Both the position numbers and the translations under genes were made by a program. A stretch of 64,000 nt of DNA. Origin: Owenia fusiformis. Its lineage: Eukaryota; Annelida; Polychaeta; Sabellida; Oweniidae. The stretch covers positions 21,933,754 through 21,997,753 of the forward strand of contig CAIIXF020000011.1 in assembly GCA_903813345.2 (NCBI GenBank). The letters run 5' to 3'. The notes under the pieces were generated by a model. That model saw only the letters and a program-made list of their open reading frames with translations, was not told where the DNA came from and made no database searches. Position 1 is the first letter of the stretch; each line of letters starts with the position of its first letter. Of this stretch, positions 1 to 11,600 are shown one piece after another.

Positions 1-1034
1 CATGTAAAATCAAAAGTTTTGGTCGGAGACAGTGTTGGAAAAATTTGGTTCAAATTGTGGTAACATTGAAACTTTTGACAACACTGAATGAAACACCATT
101 GACAGTGCACTAATAGTCTTGCTTAAAAGACCCTGTACTCCCCCCCCCTTTATCCTTCTCTCTCTGTATATTGCCAGGTAAAGAGAGTGAAGACTAGTGC
201 ACTAAATGAGATGCATGCTATTCTCTATTCTCCCTGTTGATCTTTTGAATATCACCAGGAAAACAATATTATTTCCTGAAATATAGAGAATAGAGTCAAG
301 GTACATATCCATTCACATGGTTTTTAACTTTTTTTGAGGAGTATAAAAGAACAGTTCACACAAGAATGTGGAATCGTATGATGGTAGGTGCTGCTATATT
401 ACTGTCAAGTATCTGTCGCATATTGTCGAGGGAAATTAGTATCGCTCAATCCTGAATTTGCTGTGTATGAATACAAAGCACGGAAGTTATTAAACCAATC
501 TGGCCCAAAAGAATTCAGAGATTAATCCGTATTGGGTTTGTTGTTGAAATACCCCATTCTAATATCACATTAGATCTCCAATATGAATGTGATGTGATGT
601 CACAAAAAATTGTAGGTTGAGTTGACTTAGATTTTATTAATTTTGGTATCATTGAACTTACTAATCGATAATAACAATGACTTTGCAGGAAAGTTAGAAT
701 ACTGCCTCAAACGTAGCCCACTTTTACTAAGCGGTATATTAGCCACCAATGCTCTACGCACCAGATTTTGTAACGAAATTCCGAAAACTCGACCTGCCAT
801 TTTTAAATGACCTTGACCTTTTGTTCTTCACCCCGCAATTACCATTTTGGTAGGCATCATTTAGATCATTGCTTTCATAGCGATAAGCTGTCGATACAAA
901 CAATATCAAAACGCTATCTCATAAATAAAAACGACATTCCTATTCATGTGGACATTCAGTTACAGAATAATATTCTTACATCCATTGCATTGAATGATTT
1001 TATTGAATATCAATTTTCGTGATTCCCTAATTCC
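1..1034. other. Intergenic, no gene seen
   Basis: AT-rich DNA with scattered stops in all frames. The only longer open frame (807-1022, +) has no recognisable domain and no convincing splice context. I see nothing functional here. Confidence 0.5.
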
Positions 1035-1042
1035 GTCATTGG

Positions 1043-1643
1043 GGTGTTACTAAATACCACATAGGTGTCCCCTTAGGCACCTGGATTTCTAATTTCATTT
1101 AAAACCACGTACACGTTTTGAATATAGTATTATTTCCTTTGTCATATTAACTTGACATTTAATAGGCTTGAAATCATAATTTGTAGTCGAGAATATTGCA
1201 AAGAAGATTCGAAAATAAAATGTTAAAAGTTTTATTGTTAGAAAAATGGGCACCTGGAATTTTGCTCATGTATGGTCACTTATTAGTACCGTAATAAAAC
1301 ACTGTTTATGCTAAAGTGTGCATTCACATTTGAAATATGTGTTACTTTAGTTGCTAAAATAGTGAAGTTGTAGCATTTTATAGTGAGCAAATTATGAAAT
1401 ATTATCCTAACAAATGACTTTTCGACATCGATCAAAATTTTTTAAGAAATTAAAAATATCATAACCAAACAGAAATATTTACACAAGCTCCATGAAAACA
1501 CTTTATTTTGTACCATATTAACACTTGGAAAAATGTTAGTTTAAAATAAAGTAGTAAAATATGCCAATAAGGCATTTCAATGGGGACACCTAGGTGTGGG
1601 GCACCTAGGTGTGGGGCACCTAGGTGGTATTTAGTACAACCCC
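1043..1643. mobile_element. hAT-like MITE with 8-bp target duplication
   Basis: A 601-bp non-coding element bounded by inverted ends that read TACTAAATACCACCTAGGTG on the right (reverse complement) and the near-identical TACTAAATACCACATAGGTG on the left. It is flanked by a perfect 8-bp direct repeat GTCATTGG (1035-1042 and 1644-1651). The right end carries about three tandem copies of a 16-bp unit built on GCACCTAGGTGTGGGG. An 8-bp duplication is typical of hAT transposase; no transposase is encoded, so this is a non-autonomous copy. Confidence 0.8.
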
Positions 1644-1899
1644 GTCATTGGACAATGACTTCAGAAAATTTCAAAAATATTTTTCTCCATTTTCTACATT
1701 TGTGTGCATGATATACTACATCTGCAAGAAAACAACTTATGATTAAGTTTTGGTAACTGTCTGGAAAAAAGACGTGGATAATACTGGCTACACGGCTCTG
1801 TCCTTATTTGGATATCTAGGCTACAGGTAACAGTAGGATTTTTTTATGTTTTTATCAATTGAATGTGAATGTCGACATGGCATTTAGAATCTAGGGGAG

Positions 1900-4800
1900 A
1901 TGCGTCAAACTTAGACTTATGGAGCTACTTCGTCATGGGTCTATTTCGACTATGGGGTTATTTCGACATTGGCTTAAGGCATTTTCACGAATAAGTGACA
2001 CTTTTCGGTATTTTTTTGTAACAGCATCCTTATTTATTCAATTTAAGGTATAAAAGAAAAACAATGCTTTCTAGAAGTTGGTACCATAATGGTCTTATAT
2101 GCACATCATGAAAAAATACAATATGTTGTTGCTTATTTTAAAAATCAACAACTAATGACCCAAAATATGCTGTTTTTTGGTGTAACAAGCATTTCACTTA
2201 AATTGTGACCATGTTTACATGATCACAGAAGGGCTAATATCATAGATAGATCGACAATTCTAATACAAAGTGGTAGCTAAATCATTTATCTTTAATATGT
2301 TTTTTAAATTGTTTCAAACACTGTCATATAGCCCAAGTTGTAACCGTTTTTATATCATGACTACTCTGTAACACTTTTCCATTTTTTGGAGAGGTATTTT
2401 ATGTTTTTTAGCACAGAAAATCTGTAGCTGAGTATTTCCCTTCATATATAATGATTTTGAATAGCTAACATATTCATATATAACTTGTAAAAAGCTTTTC
2501 ACTTGGAATTATTTAATTAACAAATAGCAAATAAAAGTTCTGAATCATTTTTTAGGAGTCACAAACCATGAGGTGTCCGTAATGGCAAAGTTTCTACAAT
2601 CTACACAGTACTTATATCTTAACTATTCTTATTTTTTAATGAAATGAACACAACTTATCAATCAAATAATAATTTAACAATGATTGACCTTTTACTTTCT
2701 GATCCAGAAGCAGATATGGTGTCTGAAATGTAGTGAGGTGTCCGTAATGCTACATGATTTATCAATTCAAATTGTGAAATTAGCTTACTTTATCCCAAAA
2801 ATTACTGTTGAATATTTCCCAAGTGTCTCTCTACATATGTTTATTAAATTTAAACTGGTATTGCCACTGATAATATTTGAAATTTTTTTTACCATAAGCT
2901 ACTGGGGTCCATTTTACAAACATCAGTACTGATGAAAAATGAGGCAGAAATTAATTAAAATTGATTTTAAATTCCAAGTCTTTACTGGGCATATGGAGTC
3001 AAAACTAGATTTAGTTTTTTGAAATGAATGGAAACAAATAAAAAGAATAAATAGTTTTTAAAAAACATTACGGACACCTCAAGCCTATTGATTTTATTTT
3101 TAAAGCAAAAATAACTTATTTTCAAAGCAGTAAATAACCTGTATAAATAAAAAAATGGAGAAAACAAAGTATGCAGAGGAGGAAAAAGATATTAGGTTAA
3201 AAATACAAACCAGCAAAAGAAAATAAGAGGAAACATGTACTTGAAAGAAAATTTTTAAAATGTTGCACTTAAAAGGCAATATATCTTATAATAGTGATAT
3301 AGAGAATCCAGTCCAAAGATTTCAGCGCATTGTTAACACATTCTGAAATGACTCATGAAGTACCAAAAAAGCATTGCATCAAAAACATGATATCTGAATT
3401 CATATAAACACAATGTAGAGTGGGGATGATGAGTTTTAATCTTCTGTGACAACTAGACCAAAGAACAGCAAGTACACAAAAACAAAGCAGCAAGAGTGCT
3501 TCAAGTTCATTTTGGATGAAAAGTATAATTCATTTTCAATTTTATATATTTATATTAAATTGTTTGTGTCATTTGATATCCTACACCTTAAAGTTTGTCG
3601 TGTAGTCAATTTTTACCTTGCCTTGTTCTTTCCTTTAAAAGCTTGTGTTCATTGATTTGAATTGCCTGGTTTGGCGGGTATGTGTCTTGAAGCAAGACTA
3701 ATTTGTCGGACAAAACTAAAATAGTAATATGGTTCAAATAGAACGATATTACCATATAACATTCTTGTCAAAACATGCCAAATTGCAACACAAACAAGGG
3801 TATAGTAATCAGTGGTGAACAGAGATATCCATAATGTTTGAGATAAAATTACTATAATTAATTAAATAATTAAATAGGACATCCAAGTGATTTCACTTCT
3901 TAAATTGTTCAGCCCAGGTACAGATTGTTTTCCTCTTGTTATCTTGCTCAATGTAAAGTATATGCTGTTAAATCATACATTTCTTTGTAAAATTCAATGT
4001 ATGTCTACATGTTTGTTGTATACCTAGGCAAAGGGGCTAAATAAAGTTCATTCACCATAGTAATTCAGTTATTTTGATAAACAATTGTTACGAAAAGGTT
4101 TTGTATATATATATCTTCAAACAAAACTTACTTTTGCGACCTAAAACTGAAAAGAATTTAAAACGAGCAAATTTGAGGTGTCCGTAATGCTACCTCTTTC
4201 ATCATTTAAACATAAATTGACAGATTTTGAAACAAACACAGATAATTCAGTGGATAGCAATTGAAAGACCGTGGAAAGGGTCCACAAAATTGGATACTTT
4301 TGTTGGGGCTGCAATGTGAATTTATCTAATAATGTGATTTTATTTTGTAAAATCTAATTCATTGGGTGAGGAGGTAGATATGTTCAAAACAAATATTACT
4401 TTTTCTTCATATTTTGTAACCAGTTGTTGTACAAAATGTGTTATCAATGATATAAGACTTAAAAAAATATGTCAGAAACAAAAATATTCCTGTTTTGAAT
4501 GTTGGTTTATGAGCATATTGAGAGTGAATTGTCCGTAATGCCAATTTCAGTACCTATAAAGATGACAGTATTTTGTAAATTTGCAGATGCGGATACTTAG
4601 GAATTTTTACATCATCAAAAGCCTTACATATGAAAGTGTAAAAATCTTCATAAACTATAAGGAAAACTTGAAAAAAAAATTTTGACATTTTGAAATGGAA
4701 AAGTGTCACTTATTCGTGAAAATGCCTTTAGTCTATATTTCCAATTCACGAAGTCCGGCAAATTTGTTTCTTGAAAATTTTAATAAATCGAAATCTTGAA

Positions 4801-4935
4801 CAGACGAGATCTTATCAAAGATTGCCGACCACAGAAATATTAATTATTTGCAATGGTCGAAATAACAACATGGTCGAAGTAGCCCCATGATGAAGTAACA
4901 TACATGTATGTCGAAGTTCGACCCATGTCTCATTG
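1900..4935. mobile_element. Outer inverted-repeat element, split by another insertion
   Basis: Imperfect inverted arms of about 70-80 bp lie at about 1900-1972 and 4852-4935. The left arm has 'ctacttcgtcatggg', 'ctatttcgac' and 'ggttatttcgacattg'; the right arm repeats these in reverse complement around 4855-4900. Both arms contain several TTCGAC motifs. Nearly the whole interior (1977-4727) is a separate transposon with its own ends and target duplication, so this is a small inverted-repeat element into which a second one jumped. The superfamily is unclear. Confidence 0.6.
1977..4727. mobile_element. PIF/Harbinger-like non-autonomous element, 2.75 kb
   Basis: Perfect 30-bp terminal inverted repeats begin AGGCATTTTCACGAATAAGT (1977-2006 and the reverse complement at 4698-4727). 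The flanks are the 3-bp duplication TTA (1974-1976 and 4728-4730), the TWA type of target duplication known for PIF/Harbinger. The interior is about 70 percent AT and encodes no transposase; its open frames (for example 2684-2932, 2982-3167 and 3446-3655) look random. It does hold five copies of a short motif, TGAGGTGTCCGTAATG or part of it (2569, 2734 and 4174 forward; 3065 reverse; partial at 4531), unusual for filler DNA. Confidence 0.75.
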
Positions 4936-5620
4936 TTTGGTTTGAATTTACCACAGAGAACTATTTAATATACTAGGGCATATGCTCCTATCTTTTAAGT
5001 GTATCTGCTCTGTTTAACTAAATAAATTAGATATTTGCAACCTATGAAATCAAGTTGTGAGGATTGTGATGCCTGATATATTTGTAAAGTAGAAGTTATG
5101 GGTCTACACGATAAGACATATTAGGTTCACCAACAGACCCTCATATCATTGATTCATAAATACTGCCCAACATTTAGCTATGTGAGGTGTGTTCAATTCC
5201 AGCCAATCCGAACACATTATTTCATATAACTGCACTGCATTATATAACCAACAATTATCCCAAGGTCACTTGTTGAATAGTAATTGTCAAACTCTATCAA
5301 ATACAGATTGAAATTGATACTTTGCCAACTTTACCCTTGCAAAAAAGTTCTTTTGGTGAATTTGTATCTTTTTAGGTGATTTCTAGAAAATATTTTGTAA
5401 TGTGTGAAAATAATTTAAGCCCATAGACTGCATTGTGGTTAATTCATTTCACTCAGGCTTTGTTTCCTAAACTTTGCATTACTCCTGCGTGGTCATTCAA
5501 AGATTGGAACCAACACCTTTGATGAATGATTCAGCAGATAATGCATTGAGTTAGTCTAGGTGTTAAATCCTTAAATCAAGGGGGATTTAATGTTGCTATT
5601 ATTATGAAACTTATTTCCAG
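4936..5620. other. Spacer before zinc-finger gene; possible 5' UTR acceptor
   Basis: No gene seen. A good splice acceptor (TTATTTCCAG, ending at 5620) lies 25 bp upstream of the zinc-finger gene's start codon, so a non-coding first exon probably lies further upstream, within or before this stretch. Its position could not be fixed. Confidence 0.4.
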
Positions 5621-5645
5621 GTGTCTATGTAGATAATATCTAAAG

Positions 5646-8600
5646 ATGACATACATTAATGATGCACTGAGGGGCATCTTTAAGGAGGTCGTTGCAAATA
5701 AGGTGAAGAGCTGCCTATTGACACAACCAATTCTGATTGTGTTACATCAGAAAACTGAGTCAGTTGTGCTGTATGTGCGATGTATTGCTGAAGGGGAATA
5801 TGATATAGCTCTGAGATGTAAGTTCATTGATCCTGAAAACACTGATCAGATATAAGAACAGTATTACTTTAAAAACCTGAGATATCATTATCATATTGTG
5901 TCTTACAATTATGCATAAATGTACATGTGGCAAAAATGATGTGAATTTTATTGGACATTCAATAACAATTTTAGAACTGTAATAAAATGTAAATTCATGA
6001 ATCAATACTGTAAAACGGGTAATTTTGACACCGGGAAATTTTAGCGATTTTTCAATTTTAGGGGGTTTTAGCGCGGGAAATTTTAGCGAAATGAAGATTA
6101 ATCTTTAAAAAATCAAATTAGCGAAATGCATTAGAAATTGTATCATTTATGGCAGAAGAATCAATAACAGACATGACAGAGGAATTATCAAAATGTAAGA
6201 CTTCTAACGCACATGGTATTGGTCCAAACTACTGTAATCTCATCTGACTAATCACAAAATCACGGTAGCATTTAAAATCGTTGATTTTTCGGTCGAGCAC
6301 TGAACGAAACGCTCCTTAAATACTAGTATTCTTGTTGTTTCCCGGGAATTTGCAAATTTTAGCGCCTGGTTTATTTTAACCCCGGTTTATTTTAGCGAAT
6401 TGAATTTTTAGCGAAACTATAGCGATCGCTAACAATCGCTAACAATTACCCCTCGCTAACAATACCCGTTTTACAGTATGTTGATCTTTTTTCTATTTTG
6501 TTGAAAGCGTTTTATATTGTGTAAAAATACATGCAGAATTTCTATTCTAGGTGCACCATTAGATAAAGTAAAGACATCCCTAGACATCACTGACCCTGAT
6601 ATTCCAGTTGTAGTGATCAAGGTAATATTTTGAGGTCTCATTTCAGTGATCTCCCCAGCATGCAGTCACTTGAGATTTTAATAATAGGCATGCCACATGA
6701 GAATTGATTTGCACCAACTTGCAAATGAGAAAACAATCATGAAAAATTGGCATTTTGACCACATTTGGTTTAAGTTGTGAAATCAAGAATGCACCCACTT
6801 GAAATAAACTTCTTGGGAGAACACTGCGTCCAATCTTTACATATTGATTGTTTAAATTAGCAACTTTTTCTTATATATGTAATTTAACAGACAGCACCTT
6901 TTGACATGTTGGAACTGCCAAAGTAAGATAATTATTTAATCTGGAATCAGTTGACTCTTTTTGGGATCTACCATATTTACTTTGTATTTCTTAAGAATTT
7001 ATACTTTTTTGCATGGACAGATTCAACAGCACTTAATAGTTAAATGTTTGTCTTTGTTTCAAGGATGACAGTCATAGGATTGAGCCTGGGGGTGATGTCT
7101 CTTGTGATCTAACTAGTCAACAGATTCAGAAAGGTACCTGTAGTATATACAACTCTGTAGTAAAGTCAACATCCCTAAATGTTATCCCATAATTACTGTA
7201 CATGCACTTTTAATATTGTGTGAAAATAAAGATGGCATTTTTGTAAAAGATGTAAAACAATTTTGGGCAGTTCATCACTAAATTACTAGATACAGCTTTT
7301 AAAGATACAATGCTGTACTAAAGCCGATAACAATTGCCAATCAATTGTTTTGAAAGTTTGGTTTGAATCATTTAAAGCACCATTTAACTATGAAATATGA
7401 AAGGAACATCATGGGATAATACACTGAGCTCAACATTTTCATCCTAATATACCATTATGTCTTTAGCCCCTGATTCAGTTAAAACAAATTCATCAAGTCC
7501 AAGAAAACGAAGGCGAACAACAAGATCAAAGAAATACGATGAGTTCCACACTGGTTCTGATGAAGAAGACACAGACTCTAAGGAAAGCAAAATCCGAGAG
7601 AATACAAAGCCCTTAACTGAGCCAGAAGATATTTCCTGTCTGGCTGAGCGCACAGAGTCAAGTGAAGCAAATAATCAAGATATTGCACACAACTCAAAGG
7701 TACTCCAACTTTGTTAAATAAAACAAAAAGATTAATTTTTTCATTTTTGAAAAATACAATTTTTTGCACGTTTTGATAAGAACAAGTACATGTACATTTA
7801 TACTTCTTTGATGTCAGTGTATGCATTAAAAGATTTCATAATTCCAATGAGACCATGGTCTATCTATTACTGAATCCATTTATTGTAGGTTCAAATTATT
7901 ATTCAATCTGCTCATTGTTAAATTGTCCTATTTTTCAATGTTGTGAGTTAACCAACTCTCTATATATTTATGTTTTAAGGATGCTGCTGCATTGCAAGCT
8001 AAGAATCAAGAAAATGAAGGTAAAACACAAAATAAAGTCCCAAGCCTTTTTTAAGAAGATTTTACAAGATTTTTAGAAACTTTTAAAAACAAGAAATAAT
8101 GTTCCAAACCTCTCTAAACAGCTAATGAAGTGAATCATTTTCAAGCTTTTTGATAAAATTTAGAGAAAAATATTATTCTAAGCTTTTTAAAAGCCAAGTT
8201 CATTTCTAAAGACATCCTAAATGAACAAATAATTTTCCAAGTCCTTTTAAAAACCTTGCAAGCTTTTTAAAAAAAACTGAATTAGAAAATTAGAAAATTC
8301 ACAATAGCTTCAAGAAGCTGCTTTCTGCAAATGTTTCTTTTGGTAAAAGTATACACTTGCAAACTGCACTGCACAAGTATTAAGAAAAGAGTGCTGTTTG
8401 CTACAATACCAAAATAAGAGGATTTATGTATAGTAGTGGTGTCAATTAACCGCTTGAGCATTAACCGGTTAACCGGGGTTTTTACCGGTTAAAGTCGGTT
8501 AACCGGCGGGAAATTTGAACTGATAATTTCAAATGAAATCTTCATCTTCGATCTTGAAAGTTGAAAAAATTGGAAAAATGATTTATCGGCGTTTATTTTT

Positions 8601-11600
8601 ACGTTCGTCAAGCTTTACTCTATTCTATGTAAGTAAGCGCGGGAAAGCAATGTGGCAGGAATTAAAGTTGCTGATTGGATGTTTGTAAGGAATTATCGGA
8701 CCTATCACATGTATGAGTAGCTCACATGAAACTGACGCTTGAAAAACAAACAGATTAAAATGCAAAGTAAGCGCGGGAAAGCAATGTGGCAGGGATTAAA
8801 GTTGCTGATTGGATGTTTGTAAGGAGTTATCGGACTTATGACATGTATGAGTAGCTTACGTGAAACTGACACTTTAAAACCAAACGGATTAGCATGCAAA
8901 ATAAGCGCGGGAAATAACGGAATTATACACGGTCAACTAACCGCCCATAAAAACACAGACCGGTCAAGGCATTATCGGCGGTTAACCGGTTAACCGGTTA
9001 ATACTTGACACCTCTAATGTATAGTCGCAATACATTTCAGAAACTGAAGAAGGAGACAATAAGAAAAACCAGGAAAACATAACTTCACCTGACAATAAGA
9101 AATCATCTGTAAAATGCAGACTTTGTGATACAAGTAAAATCTTTAAATCAGACCCTATGTTAAAGCTGCATGTTTCGCGCCACCATAAACAGGATTCTGA
9201 ATATTTGGAGGAAATTCAGACTAGGATTACAAATGAAAAAGAAAGTAAAATGAAATACAAGAAAATAAAGGGTGGGATACCAATCCAGTGTGAAATATGC
9301 AGGGAGTTTTTCTCTCATCCCAAATTACTCATGGTTCATATGGATGAACAGCACACAGACCAGAAAGAGGAGGTTGACGGTTATGTTAAGCAATTAACCA
9401 ATCAACATCCTAAATGTGAAACATGTGATTTGTATTTCAAAACGCAAGATGATGCAAATGAGCATTTAGAATGGTTGCATGTTTCACAACCTGATCCAAA
9501 TAGCAAGCTTCATTGCAAATTCTGTCTGAAAGTTCATTCGAATATTGTTGAACTTAATGACCATATCAACCTCATGCACAATACTGAAACTGATACATAT
9601 CCAAAAGTATCGAAAGCTTTGGAAAACTCCTTGCAGATAGCAGATCAGCAAGTTATAGACACTAAAGGCTTCCAGTGTAGACTATGCTCAAAATATTTCC
9701 TTCCAATGAAACCATATAAGTATGGATACATAAACTCTGAACCAATAAAGCGTCACATCATTTCCGAACATAAAGGACACGCCAAGTACCAGATCCTTAT
9801 AGATGAACTTGAAAAAAGATGTGAAAAGAAAAATTGCAGAGAACAGAACATTGCTTGCCGTATTTGTGAGAATAAATTGACAGATTACTCAAGAGTGTTT
9901 GATCATGTGACGAAAATGCATCCAAATGACCCTTTGACACCAATATACATAAAGGAGCTGAAGATTTTGAGGAGAGTTACTTGTAAAGTTTGCGAACAGG
10001 AGTTTGCTTGTTCGTAAGTAAACTCTATGTTAAAATTTTCTTCTTTTTATCTGAAAATTTCAATATCTGTGACTATTTTCTGGATATCTGGAGTGATATT
10101 GATTCATTTGAAATTATCCAGCCTTTGATTTCCTCATCAATTCTTTGAATTTTTCAATGCCCAAAGTCAAATGTTCTTTTTTAATTTTCTGAAAAAACGA
10201 TTGTAGTCTCTCTTATTTGCCATGGTTATCCATTGTTTTGATTGATTGGCAATAGATTTTTTCTTCAACCATTGTGGCTGCCCTATTGACTGAAGGGAAG
10301 GGAACTTTCTGATGTGTTCCAGGGGCTTTCTCAAAGCTCACATGAAGGAGATTCACTGTAAGAGTCCTAAAGATTTCAGACATCTTGTGCATGTATTTAA
10401 CCCAATTTTGTCCTTATGGTTTTTTAACAGTTTTTAATGTGTTGCAGGGACCATCTCAAAGTTCACATGAAGGAGATTCATTGTACTAAAGAAGAGTCCT
10501 TGAGACTACAAGCGACTTGTCCTATATGTAGCAAAACATTCCGCACCTCTAAGATTCTCACCTGTCATTTAAAGGTATGTTATGTTATATACAATTTTGA
10601 ACCACCCTTGACAAAAATAATTATTAGATGTTTAAATTACAAAATTGGTGAAGCACTATTGAAAGAGATTGAAGTCAACAATTATTTCAAGTATTACAGT
10701 TGAGTTAGGTAATCTCTGGTAGAATAAACAGAGAGGTTAACATGTTAACGAATGTTTTACTTTAAGACCAATATCACATACTTTACTATTTTATATTCTG
10801 CATACATGTTACAGACATATATCGTAGATCAACCTTCTTCAACTAAAATGCTTACAATAGTAGTTATTACACATTGTTTGCAAAACTGCATTTTTGTTGC
10901 TACTGCATGAAGTAGCAGTCAACAGTACCTCACTAGAGGTCAAGAGTGCTGTAGCAGCTGTCAATAGTACTGATATATGTAAAAAGCAAAATGAAGTGTT
11001 GTAAACATTTCATGATTTCCTTTTACCAGAGGTCCCATACTGCTGAGCGTGTACAGTGCCATCTATGTGGTAAAGACTTTGCTTGTGGTAATACACTGTG
11101 GCAGCACATCAACTCAATTCATTACACACAGAAGAAGTCCAAGTGTAATATATGCGGAAAGGTAACATTTTTGTTGAAAATTATTTGTACTTTTATAAGT
11201 TTCCATCAAATTAATGTTATTCTCATTTGTATCTTGTGACAGCCCCCCCCCTCCCTCCCAACCTCTCACATTACCAATAAACCATCTATGATTACTGTAA
11301 TTAATCCTCTATCGTAGTTTAAACTACCTAGAATGCCTATGGCAATTGGTAGTAGATATTTTGTGTATTTTTTTGATTATGAAGGAAATAAATAATATGT
11401 TAAATTTGTACTTTTGTTTCTAATTCAAGAAGTCTTTGTCAGATATCTAATATCATGAGGATGTGATTTTAAGGGATTAGTATAATTTTGTTTCCTAATG
11501 TTGGTTTCTGTATTATGCTTTGTACTAATTATAAATATAGTATTATGGGTGCCTCAATTATTCTTATTTTTATGTTGAATGAATAAGGCAGTTTTGAAGG

